The notes beneath the pieces were generated by a model. It saw only the letters and a list, made by a program, of their open reading frames with translations. It was not told the DNA's origin and searched no databases. The position numbers and the translations under genes were made by a program. From NCBI RefSeq assembly GCF_025165795.1, contig NZ_JAJAGO010000002.1, positions 453,663-517,662 on the forward strand: DNA of 64,000 bases, in the 5' to 3' direction. This stretch comes from Streptomyces gossypii (lineage in GTDB: Bacteria > Actinomycetota > Actinomycetes > Streptomycetales > Streptomycetaceae). Within the stretch, counting starts at the first letter, position 1, and every line of letters begins with the position of its first letter. Shown piece by piece: positions 16,673 through 23,826 of the stretch.

Positions 16673-17843
16673 ATGGCGGCGTACACCGACGGGAGCGCGA
16701 CGGCGGTACAGGCGCTGGGCAGCACCTTCGGCTCGCTCAGCTCGTGGCCGTATCTCACCCTCGACCAGGACGACGACACCCCGGCCGGGGAGTTGCTGCG
16801 GGTGAACCTGGCGTTCACGACGGCCTTCCGCCGGCTCCTCTTCCATGTCTGCGTGGGAGAAACGATTGCGGCCGTGCCGTCCGGCTTCCGTGGCCTCGGC
16901 GCGACGGTGACCATCACCGCGCCCGGAGCGGGCAGCGGGCGCATCGCACTCGACGAGGCACCCCGGGAGGCGACGGCGTGCGCCGTGGCAGAGGCCGTGA
17001 CCGAGGGCATGCGAACGAGGCGCTGTCCGCGACGGCGCCGGTAACGTCCCCTGGACTCGCGGGGCTTGGGGCCGGCCCGGCGGCGGACGAGCTGCGGGAC
17101 GCGCTGCTGGCGGAGTGCCGCTACCGGGCCGGGCAGCCGTCCACGGGCCTGTGGCAGGTGGCCGACCACTGCCGGGAGGGCCGCTACGACGCGGTTCGCA
17201 AGTCGCTCCGGCACCTCACCGCCCTGGACGGTACAGCCTCCGATGCTCTGGGCACCTGGCACACCTGCCGCGCCGTCCGCTGCCACCGCCGCTGCCACGC
17301 CGGACCCGTGCACCGGCGACGCCGCCGGACACCGCGCCGAGTTCGACCGTCTGATCGGCATCGAGCTGGGCGAGGCTGCCAGTGGTGAGACCCATGTCGC
17401 CACCCGCCTGGGCACGCTCGGCAGGCAGGTCTGCGACCTGCTGCTCCCCCCGCCCCTGAGCGCCTGCATCCGCCAGGCGCAGAAGCGGGCGCAGAAGCAG
17501 AAGCGCGGCAGGCAGCAGCGCACCGCGAGCGGCCTGCGGCTGAGCTTCAGCCTGCCCGGCGCGCTGGTCGGCCTGCCGGTCGAGACCCTGACGCCGAGCG
17601 CTGGCTGCTGTGCGCCTACCATCACGACCCGACGAACGTACGGCTACGCCAACTGCTGGCCGAACGGCTCTACGAGTACGCGCTGTTGCTCCAGGAGCAG
17701 GTGACCGGCCCAAGGCGCTGGCCGCGCTCAGGAGGTGTGTGGGCTGGGGGCCCGAGCACCGCGCGGCCCATGAACTCCTCACCCGGCTCACCCGGAAGGG
17801 CGCGGGCCGCCGCGACATCGGGCCCCACGGGCAGCCAGGCTGA
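16673..17843 (+). pseudogene. Frameshifted ORF divergent from the stator/TerY operon
   Basis: Protein-like sequence runs through 16673-17843 but only by changing frame about four times. It starts at 16673 (MAAYTDGSATAVQALGSTFG), shifts near 17015 to a frame reading ADELRDALLAECRYRAGQ, and returns near 17270 (FDRLIGIELGEAASGET). It shifts again at 17588-17590 to DAERWLLCAYHHDPTNVRLR, and near 17705 to KALAALRRCVGWGPEH, ending at a TGA at 17841-17843. Two of the shifts are explained by one missing base each. The mix of charged helices in the second half suggests an alpha-helical protein of perhaps 380 residues. Family not recognised. It is either decayed or affected by sequencing errors. Confidence 0.6.
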
Positions 17844-17881
17844 GACCACGACCGTGCGCGACCGCCCGTACCGGCCACGAC

Positions 17882-17920
17882 GGCGTCCGCGCCCCGCCGT
17901 TGGTGGCGGGGCGGGACGCC
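17882..17920 (+). terminator. GC-rich hairpin terminator
   Basis: GGCGTCC-GC-GCCCCGCC pairs with GGCGGGGC-GGGACGCC around GTTGGT, followed by TTT. It ends the frameshifted ORF 38 nt after its final stop, which suggests a real transcription unit once existed there. Confidence 0.7.
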
Positions 17921-18581
17921 TTTCGCGGGCAGGCGTCGGGCACCTGAGGTACGGCCCCTCGGCGCCGATCCTGCCGGGACCAGGCGGTCGTGGAGAAGCA
18001 GACCGAGTCCTCGCGCGGATCGCCGCGCTCACGCCTCCGCCCTCCCCTGCTCCCCGTGATTTCCGCCAATTGGTGCCGCAGTTGTTCTTCGGTGCCCCGC
18101 ATCATGACGCATTGCCGCGTGAATTGAGTTGCGCGCGACGGAGTGGCTCCTCGACGGCTGAATCTCATCTCCTCCTCGAAACGCGCGTATTTTCGAATCA
18201 CCAGGGCCGAGGTGTGACCGGCGAGCCTCCGGGCGGTCCCGGACCGGACAGGAAGAGAGGGCCGAGGCGCTGAGCCAGAAGATCAGCGCTCCCTGGCAGG
18301 GCCGCGAAAGACTGATCCGTTCACGCTACCGGTACCGGTCGTACACTTTTACGCCCGACGAGGAGCCGGACGCGAACCCGTGGCCTATGGCATTTCGTGT
18401 GCGGTCTGTGAAGAATCCGGACCGACGGAACTTATCGGGGCCGATGGCCGTCCGGGTATTCCGGCGTCTCCAGAGAACACACAGCATCTGAGCAGCATGT
18501 GACCTACCGTTCGCCGCCTGTCCTTCCGTATCGTGCGGTTCCGGGCGTGTGGAAATGAAGAAGCCGCAGAAAGGAAGAGTC
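17921..18581. other. Intergenic region, relatively AT-rich
   Basis: About 660 nt with lower GC than the surroundings, especially 18050-18540. Open frames here (for example minus 17788-18201) lack a codon pattern like that of neighbouring genes and I do not call them. The right end carries the promoter of the Nudix gene; no clear -35/-10 pair was identified. Confidence 0.5.
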
Positions 18582-19079
18582 ATGAACGAGGGTACGGATC
18601 TCGCCACCCCGCCTCGCCGGAGGATCGGCGCGCTGGCCGTCATCAGGGAGGAAAGCGGAGCAGTTCTCCTGGTGAAACCACGCTACAAAAAAGGCTGGAA
18701 TCTACCCGGTGGTGGCGCACACGCCGACGAAATGCCCCATGTGGCCTGCGCACGCGAGGTGCTGGAGGAGACCGGGCTCGAAATCGACGCCTTGCATATC
18801 CTCGCCCTGGACTACGTTCCCGCCAACCCGAGGGAGGGCGCCGCCGAGGGGTACAACTTCGTCTACGACGGGGGAGTTCTCGCCACCGGCACCCCCGTCA
18901 CCCTCCAGCAGAAAGAGTTGAGCGCGTACGCGTGGGTGCCGCTCGACGAACTGCCCGCACACACGGAAGCTCAGCAGGAACGCCGCATCCGGGCATCCCT
19001 CGCGCAGGTCGGCACCGGCGAGACGGCGAACCTCGTCCAGGGCCACCCCGTCGCGGACGAGGACACCCAACCGGCGTGA
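18582..19079 (+). CDS. Nudix hydrolase
   Basis: 165 residues from the ATG at 18582, chosen for the AAAGGAAG site just upstream; GTG 18549 would add 11 residues. The Nudix box is complete: GGAHADEMPHVACAREVLEE followed by TGL fits GX5EX7REUXEEXGU, so it should bind magnesium and cleave a nucleoside diphosphate linked to another group. Residues 25-50 hold the usual strand KPRYKKGWNLPGGG. Substrate unknown. It is followed after 43 nt by the ECF sigma gene on the same strand. Confidence 0.92.
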   Translation: MNEGTDLATPPRRRIGALAVIREESGAVLLVKPRYKKGWNLPGGGAHADEMPHVACAREVLEETGLEIDALHILALDYVPANPREGAAEGYNFVYDGGVLATGTPVTLQQKELSAYAWVPLDELPAHTEAQQERRIRASLAQVGTGETANLVQGHPVADEDTQPA

Positions 19080-19122
19080 CCGGGCGTGAACCGGCCTGGC
19101 GCGTGCGGACAGACAAGGGGCT

Positions 19123-19737
19123 GTGAAGACGAATCAGGCAGAACTGAGACGCCGGCTGCAAGCCGGTGATCCGGACGCCTTCGGGACGCTCTTCGACACG
19201 TACGCGCGCTCGGTCTACAACCATGCTTTTCGGCTCACGGGAGACTGGTCATCAGCCGAGGACATCGTGTCGCTGACCTTCCTGGAGGCGTGGCGGCTTC
19301 GTGAACGTGTCGAACCCGAAGGCGGCTCCGTACGGCCGTGGTTGCTCGGAGTGGCCACCAACGTCGTGCGCAACACGCGTCGGGCCGCCCGAAGACACGC
19401 CGACGCCGTCGCCCGCATGCCACGGGCCGAGGCCGAGCGCGACTTCACCGACGACGTCGCGGCACGCCTGGACGGCGAGGAGGAACTCGCCCTCGTACGC
19501 ACCGCGCTCCGCACGCTGGGCCGCAAGGAGCGGGAGGTGCTGGCGCTCTGCGCCTGGTCGGGGCTCGACTACGCGTCGGCGGCCCAAGCCCTCGGCATCC
19601 CGGTGGGCACGGTGCGCTCCCGGCTGTCCAGGGCCCGCAAGCAGCTCACGGCGGCACTGGAACGCGTCGGCCGCAGCGGACAGATGAAGGGTGGCCGAGG
19701 CATTTCGGCCAGGTCGATCCAGGAAGGAAGCCGATGA
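19123..19737 (+). CDS. ECF-type RNA polymerase sigma factor
   Basis: 204 residues from a GTG at 19123 with AAGGGG upstream. Region 2 spans about 20-85 (FGTLFDTYARSVYNHAFRLT, SAEDIVSLTFLEAWR) and region 4 about 120-180 (LRTLGRKEREVLALCAWSGL, GIPVGTVRSRLSRARKQL). No typical anti-sigma gene with a zinc-finger motif follows. The next gene overlaps by ATGA and encodes a one-span membrane protein, which may play that part. Confidence 0.93.
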   Translation: MKTNQAELRRRLQAGDPDAFGTLFDTYARSVYNHAFRLTGDWSSAEDIVSLTFLEAWRLRERVEPEGGSVRPWLLGVATNVVRNTRRAARRHADAVARMPRAEAERDFTDDVAARLDGEEELALVRTALRTLGRKEREVLALCAWSGLDYASAAQALGIPVGTVRSRLSRARKQLTAALERVGRSGQMKGGRGISARSIQEGSR

Positions 19738-20756
19738 CCACGCCCAACGAAAGTACGGAGTCCTCCGGGCCCGCCCCGCTCTCCCCGCTCCCCGAGCGTG
19801 AGCTTCCGCACGACCGCCACCGACTGCTCAGGGAGCACTTCATGACCGAGCTGCGCAGCCACGGGTCCGTGCCGTCCGCGTCACCCTCGTCCCTGCCCTC
19901 GCTCTCATCGTCCCCGACGCCGTCCCCGTCCCCGGTGCCGCGCAGGAGGTGGCGGCGTCCTCTGCTGACCGCCCTGGCCACGGCCACCGCCGTCGCCGTC
20001 GGGCTGACCGTGGTGCTGCTCACCGGCGACGAGGGCACGCAGCCGCCGTCCGCCGCGTCCCAGCAGACGGCGGTGGAGCTGCTGGAGGACGTGGCGCTCG
20101 CCGCCGAGCACCAGAGCGTGCCGGACGGCATCCGGGACGAGCAGTTCGTGTACATCAAGAGCAAGGTCGGCTACATGAGGGTCGAGGAAGGCAAGAAGTC
20201 GGAGCTGGAGCGCATCCACCAGCGGGAGGTGTGGTTGTCCGTCGACGGCACCCGCAAGGGCCTGCTGATCGAGCAGAACGAGCTGGGCAGGATGGAGCTG
20301 GACCGGGAGACCCCGGGCATCGAGTCCAACACCAACTACCGGCATCTGCAGACCCTGCCGACCGACCCCGGCAAGATGCTGGAGTGGCTGCACAAGGTGA
20401 GCGAGGGCGGGCAGAGCGAGGACCAGGCAACCTTCGTACTCGTCGGCGACCTGGCGCGCGAGTCGCTGCTGCCCCCGCAGGTCGCCGCCACGCTGTTCCG
20501 GGCCGCGGGCAGGATTCCCGGCGTCCGCGTGGTCCAGGACACGGTGGACGCGGCGGGCCGTCACGGTATCGCCGTAGCGCTGGAGAGCGAGGGTGAGCGG
20601 ACGGAGCTGATCTTCGACCGGAAGACGAAGGAGTTCCTGGGGGAGCGCACCGTGGCGGTGGAGGACCTGGTCCACGGCCCGAAGAAGGGGGATGTCACCG
20701 GACGGAGCGCGGTCTTGGGGCGCTCGGTCGTCGACAAGCCCGGCCAGCGGCCGTAA
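19734..20756 (+). CDS. CU044_5270-type membrane-anchored protein, sigma factor partner
   Basis: 340 residues. The ATG at 19734 overlaps the sigma stop codon as ATGA and has AGGAAGGAAG upstream, so the two genes are coupled. Residues 1-75 are cytoplasmic with a Ser/Pro stretch; one membrane helix lies at about 80-102 (LLTALATATAVAVGLTVVLL); the remaining ~235 residues are extracytoplasmic with LEDVALAAEH and GDLARESLLPPQVAATLFRA motifs typical of CU044_5270 family proteins. This topology resembles an anti-sigma factor, but no ZAS motif is visible, so a regulatory role is inference. Confidence 0.8.
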   Translation: MTTPNESTESSGPAPLSPLPERELPHDRHRLLREHFMTELRSHGSVPSASPSSLPSLSSSPTPSPSPVPRRRWRRPLLTALATATAVAVGLTVVLLTGDEGTQPPSAASQQTAVELLEDVALAAEHQSVPDGIRDEQFVYIKSKVGYMRVEEGKKSELERIHQREVWLSVDGTRKGLLIEQNELGRMELDRETPGIESNTNYRHLQTLPTDPGKMLEWLHKVSEGGQSEDQATFVLVGDLARESLLPPQVAATLFRAAGRIPGVRVVQDTVDAAGRHGIAVALESEGERTELIFDRKTKEFLGERTVAVEDLVHGPKKGDVTGRSAVLGRSVVDKPGQRP

Positions 20757-20776
20757 CCGCCAGTCGCACCTCGCAG

Positions 20777-20879
20777 CGGTCGACGGAATGGACGCTTCCA
20801 TGGGGGGGGGGCGGCCCATCCCGCGCCCCGCACCGGGGGCCGGGGGCCGCGCCGGTGGAGGCGTCCATTCCGTCGACCG
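20777..20879. terminator. 19-bp perfect inverted repeat between convergent genes
   Basis: CGGTCGACGGAATGGACGC at 20777-20795 is repeated in inverse orientation at 20861-20879 with 65 nt between, including a run of about ten G. It sits between the convergent CU044_5270 and AhpD-like genes and may terminate both. Its outer arm resembles another 19-bp inverted repeat at 45583-45635. Confidence 0.65.
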
Positions 20880-20906
20880 GCACGGCGAGCAGGGGCAGGA
20901 GCAGGG

Positions 20907-21380
20907 TCAGCCGAACTGGCCGGGCTGGTAGTCGCCCGCAGGCTGCTGGACCATGACGTTCACCCGGTTGAAGGTGTTGATGAGGGCGATCGCGGACACC
21001 AGGGCGACGAGCTGCTCCTCGTCGTAGTACTTGGCGGCGTTCGCCCATGCCTCGTCCGTGACGCCACCGGCCGCGTCGGCGATGCGGGTGCCCTGCTCCG
21101 TCAGCTCCAGGGCGGCCCGCTCGGCGTCGGTGAACACCGTGGCCTCGCGCCAGGCCGCGACCAGGTTGAGGCGCGTCTGGGTCTCCCCGGCGTGCGCGGC
21201 GTCCTTGGTGTGCATGTCGGTGCAGAAACCGCAGCCATTGATCTGACTGGCGCGGAGCCTCACCAGTTCCTGCGTCTTGAGCGGCAGCGTCGAGTCCGCG
21301 AGTACCTTGCCTGCGGAGATGATGTGCTTCAAGATCTTCTCTGCGACCGGGCTGGCGAAGAGGTTCAAACGAGCTTCCAT
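20907..21380 (-). CDS. Carboxymuconolactone decarboxylase/AhpD-like protein
   Basis: 157 residues. The AhpD-type redox motif is present as NGCGFCTDMHTKDA (CxxC with a nearby His), preceded by ELVRLRASQI. These proteins reduce peroxides through the paired cysteines or use the same fold for carboxymuconolactone decarboxylation. The CxxC favours a peroxidase-type role. The ATG at 21380 begins a self-contained gene. The 233 nt between it and the TetR gene upstream contain three tandem copies of a GCGGTAT-type unit near 21580. Confidence 0.9.
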   Translation of the reverse strand: MEARLNLFASPVAEKILKHIISAGKVLADSTLPLKTQELVRLRASQINGCGFCTDMHTKDAAHAGETQTRLNLVAAWREATVFTDAERAALELTEQGTRIADAAGGVTDEAWANAAKYYDEEQLVALVSAIALINTFNRVNVMVQQPAGDYQPGQFG

Positions 21381-21613
21381 GGTGCACTCCTTGCCGTTTT
21401 GGTGGTTACACCTCTTAGACGGGATAGCTGGGGCAAGCTGTGACCTGACACGAATGTGAAGTGCGTCTCCTCTCCCGTCCAGCGGCGGAGATCACCTGCG
21501 ACGAGGTTCAGGATCGCTGCCGGGGCGCCGCCCCGCAAACGCGACTTGAGCGCGAACCGCGCGGGCGTGGTGGGCGTGGTATGCGCGGTATGCGCGGTAT
21601 GCGCGGACAGGGT

Positions 21614-22312
21614 CTAGGCGTCTGTCCGCAGTTCCGCGGTGAGCGTCAGGGCGCCGGGTACGGCGGCGAAGGCTTCGCGCAGGTCAGCCGCGAGGCTGGC
21701 GCGGGTGGGGGTGCCGGGCCGCGACGCCCAGTCGTCCAGCGCCTGTTGGAAAGCGGAGACCACCAGGTCGAGCGCCAGCCGCGGGCGCAGATCCGCCGGG
21801 TCGCCGAGCTCGAACCTGCTGTGCAGGACGGCCAGCACGGCGCGGCTGGTGCGGTCGCAGAAGTGGAGGCCGTGCGCGTTCATCGAGGGTGTCGCTTCCG
21901 CCAGGCGCCGGCTGAGCAGTACCCGCCGGGCCCATCCCTCTGCGGTCATCTGGTCCAGGGCGGCGAGCAGCGTGTCCCGAAGCATCTCCAGGACGGTTCG
22001 GCCACCGGGTTCGCAGGTCTCCAGCTCCTCGAGGACGACCCGCCACAGATCCTGGGTCGGCGCGCTGGCCACGTCTTCCTTGCTGAGGAAGTTGCGGAAG
22101 AACGTGCGCTTGGAGACCTCCACCGCGTCACAGAGCTGGTCGAGCGTCGTGCCGTCGAAGCCGCGCTCGGTGAACATCTCGAGTGCCGTGTCGATCAATG
22201 CCTGCCGCGTGCGGAGCTTCTTGCGCTCGCGCAGGGGCAGCCGCTCGCTCGCGGTCTCCTGTGCGGTTCCACTCGCGATCGGGGTGGCGGCTGCGCTCCC
22301 GGGTTCGGACAT
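21614..22312 (-). CDS. TetR family regulator divergent from an MDR oxidoreductase
   Basis: 232 residues. The TetR DNA-binding domain lies at about 30-75 (ALIDTALEMFTERGFDGTTL, VEVSKRTFFRNFLSKEDV). The C-terminal part is ligand-binding and divergent (AEGWARRVLLSRRLAEATPS). Its start is 128 nt from the ATG of the quinone-reductase-like gene on the other strand, and a palindrome lies in the gap. Most likely it represses that gene and itself; the ligand is unknown. Confidence 0.9.
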   Translation of the reverse strand: MSEPGSAAATPIASGTAQETASERLPLRERKKLRTRQALIDTALEMFTERGFDGTTLDQLCDAVEVSKRTFFRNFLSKEDVASAPTQDLWRVVLEELETCEPGGRTVLEMLRDTLLAALDQMTAEGWARRVLLSRRLAEATPSMNAHGLHFCDRTSRAVLAVLHSRFELGDPADLRPRLALDLVVSAFQQALDDWASRPGTPTRASLAADLREAFAAVPGALTLTAELRTDA

Positions 22313-22353
22313 GACGGCAGTCTAACCGGAAGTACCGGGGTAGCGATCGCCGC

Positions 22354-22386
22354 TTGACAGCTAATGCCACTAAGTGGCAAAAATAT
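22354..22386 (+). promoter_or_regulatory. Promoter with TGCCACT palindrome, probable TetR operator
   Basis: TTGACA at 22354-22359 is a consensus -35. TGCCACT-A-AGTGGCA at 22365-22379 is a perfect 7-bp inverted repeat lying in the spacer, followed by A/T-rich AAATAT at 22381-22386. A repressor bound here would block the promoter of the oxidoreductase gene. The likely protein is the divergent TetR regulator. Confidence 0.6.
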
Positions 22387-22439
22387 GCGAGGGCGTCTCC
22401 ACCGAGGCGCCGCACCACCCCGCCGAAAGGTGCACCACG

Positions 22440-23375
22440 ATGCGCGCTCTGCTCGTCGACCGCTCCGCTCCCGCCGGGCTCCGGCTCGGCCAGGCACCCG
22501 ATCCCGTGCCCGCTCCCCACCAGGCCCTGATCCGGGTGGCGGCCACGTCCTTCAACTACGGCGAGATCCGGCACGGTCTGGAGGAGGCGCCCGACGGCTC
22601 GGTCCCCGGCTGGGATGCGGCCGGTGTCGTGGAGCAGGCCGCCGCCGACGGCTCCGGCCCGGCCGTCGGCACCCTCGTGACCACCCTGGCCATGGACGGC
22701 GCCTGGGCCGAACTCCGCGCTGTGGACACCGAATGGATGGGTACGGCCCCGGCGGGCGCCGACCCCGGAGCGCTCAGCACGATCCCCGTGGCCGGGGCCA
22801 GTGCCCTGCGCGCCCTGCACCGCATCGGCCCGCTGCTCGGCAGGCGGGTCCTGATCACCGGGGCCACGGGCGGCGTCGGGCGGTACGCCGTCCAACTCGC
22901 CCGGCAGGGCGGTGCACACGTCGTCGCCTCCACCGGCAACCCGGAGGCGCACAGCGACGCCCTGCGCACCCTCGGCGCCCACGAAGTGATCGTCGGGCCG
23001 GGCCCGAAGGCCCTGGGCACGCCGGTGGACGGCGTGGTGGACCTGGTGGGTGGCAGCCAACTCGTGGACGGCTACCAGATGCTGGCCGAACACGGCACGC
23101 TGGTATCCGTCGGCCACGCGACGGACGAGCGCGAACACTTCCCGGCCCGAGCCTTCTTCGGCGACCAGGGAGGCCACGACCGCACGATCGCCTCCTTCTA
23201 CTTGGCCGCCTGTACCGGTCTCACCCGCGACCTGACCTGGCTCGCCGAGCGGGTCGCCGGGGGCGGCCTCGACCCGCAGATCTCCTGGCGCGGCAGCTGG
23301 GACGGCGCGGCGGAAGCGGCCGAAGCACTCCTCGGCCGCCACCTCCACGGCAAGGCCGTCCTCGAACTGGACTGA
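22440..23375 (+). CDS. Zinc-independent MDR/quinone oxidoreductase-like dehydrogenase
   Basis: 311 residues from ATG 22440 (GAAAGG upstream). Medium-chain dehydrogenase fold: N-terminal GroES-like part (ATSFNYGEIR, PGWDAAGVV), then a Rossmann domain with TGATGGVGRYAVQLARQGGA for NADP(H). No zinc ligands are evident, as in the quinone reductase branch. It probably reduces quinones or enones. Expression is likely controlled by the divergent TetR regulator through the palindrome upstream. Confidence 0.9.
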   Translation: MRALLVDRSAPAGLRLGQAPDPVPAPHQALIRVAATSFNYGEIRHGLEEAPDGSVPGWDAAGVVEQAAADGSGPAVGTLVTTLAMDGAWAELRAVDTEWMGTAPAGADPGALSTIPVAGASALRALHRIGPLLGRRVLITGATGGVGRYAVQLARQGGAHVVASTGNPEAHSDALRTLGAHEVIVGPGPKALGTPVDGVVDLVGGSQLVDGYQMLAEHGTLVSVGHATDEREHFPARAFFGDQGGHDRTIASFYLAACTGLTRDLTWLAERVAGGGLDPQISWRGSWDGAAEAAEALLGRHLHGKAVLELD

Positions 23376-23826
23376 CCCGGCGGGGGATTCGGCGGACACC
23401 TTGCCTGTCCCCGCCGATCGTGCGGGTCCCTCGCCCAGCGAGGGCACGGCTCGACGGCCGACTGGCACCCTGGCGGGCACAGCCAGGCGTCAGCCCTCGG
23501 CAGGCGCGGGGGGTGACGGAAGCTTGCCGCTGGCCGGGGCCCTGGCGTCAGCCGATCCGGCGACCCATCGCCGAGCCGCCCCCGCGGTGACGCCCGCTGT
23601 CGTGAGCCGCGTCCGCATGGCGCCCCGTGCGGTGCCATGCGGCGTCGTGACGTCCGCCATCGTGCGTCCGGTGCCGTGACGGTCCTGTGCGGTGATGTAC
23701 GTCGTGGTGACGTCGCCGTCGCGACTCCACTGTCGCGACGTGCCTCGTTGTGAGCCCACAGTTGTGAGCCCCGTCGTCATGGCGCGCTGTGTGGGGTGTT
23801 GTGGCACCCGGCGCTGTCAGTCCGCG
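23376..23826. other. Convergent intergenic region with degenerate repeats
   Basis: 451 nt between two converging genes. From about 23580 onward the sequence is built of loosely repeated GTGACGTC-, CGTCGTGA- and TGTGAGCC-like words. Frames through it code for Thr/Arg-rich low-complexity peptides that do not look like genes. No clean terminator hairpin was found. Confidence 0.5.

Noticed and set aside
13287-16846. Longer versions of the operon genes starting at 16846 and 13291
   Set aside because: The upstream parts read as noise or as the out-of-frame phosphatase; start overlaps and ribosome sites place the starts at 16252 and 12484.
17788-18201. Minus-strand ORF of 137 codons
   Set aside because: Mixed composition, no ribosome site and Arg/Gly-rich second half; it lies over a terminator hairpin.
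23490-23807. Thr-rich minus-strand ORF
   Set aside because: It follows the degenerate repeat words and lacks any domain-like pattern.
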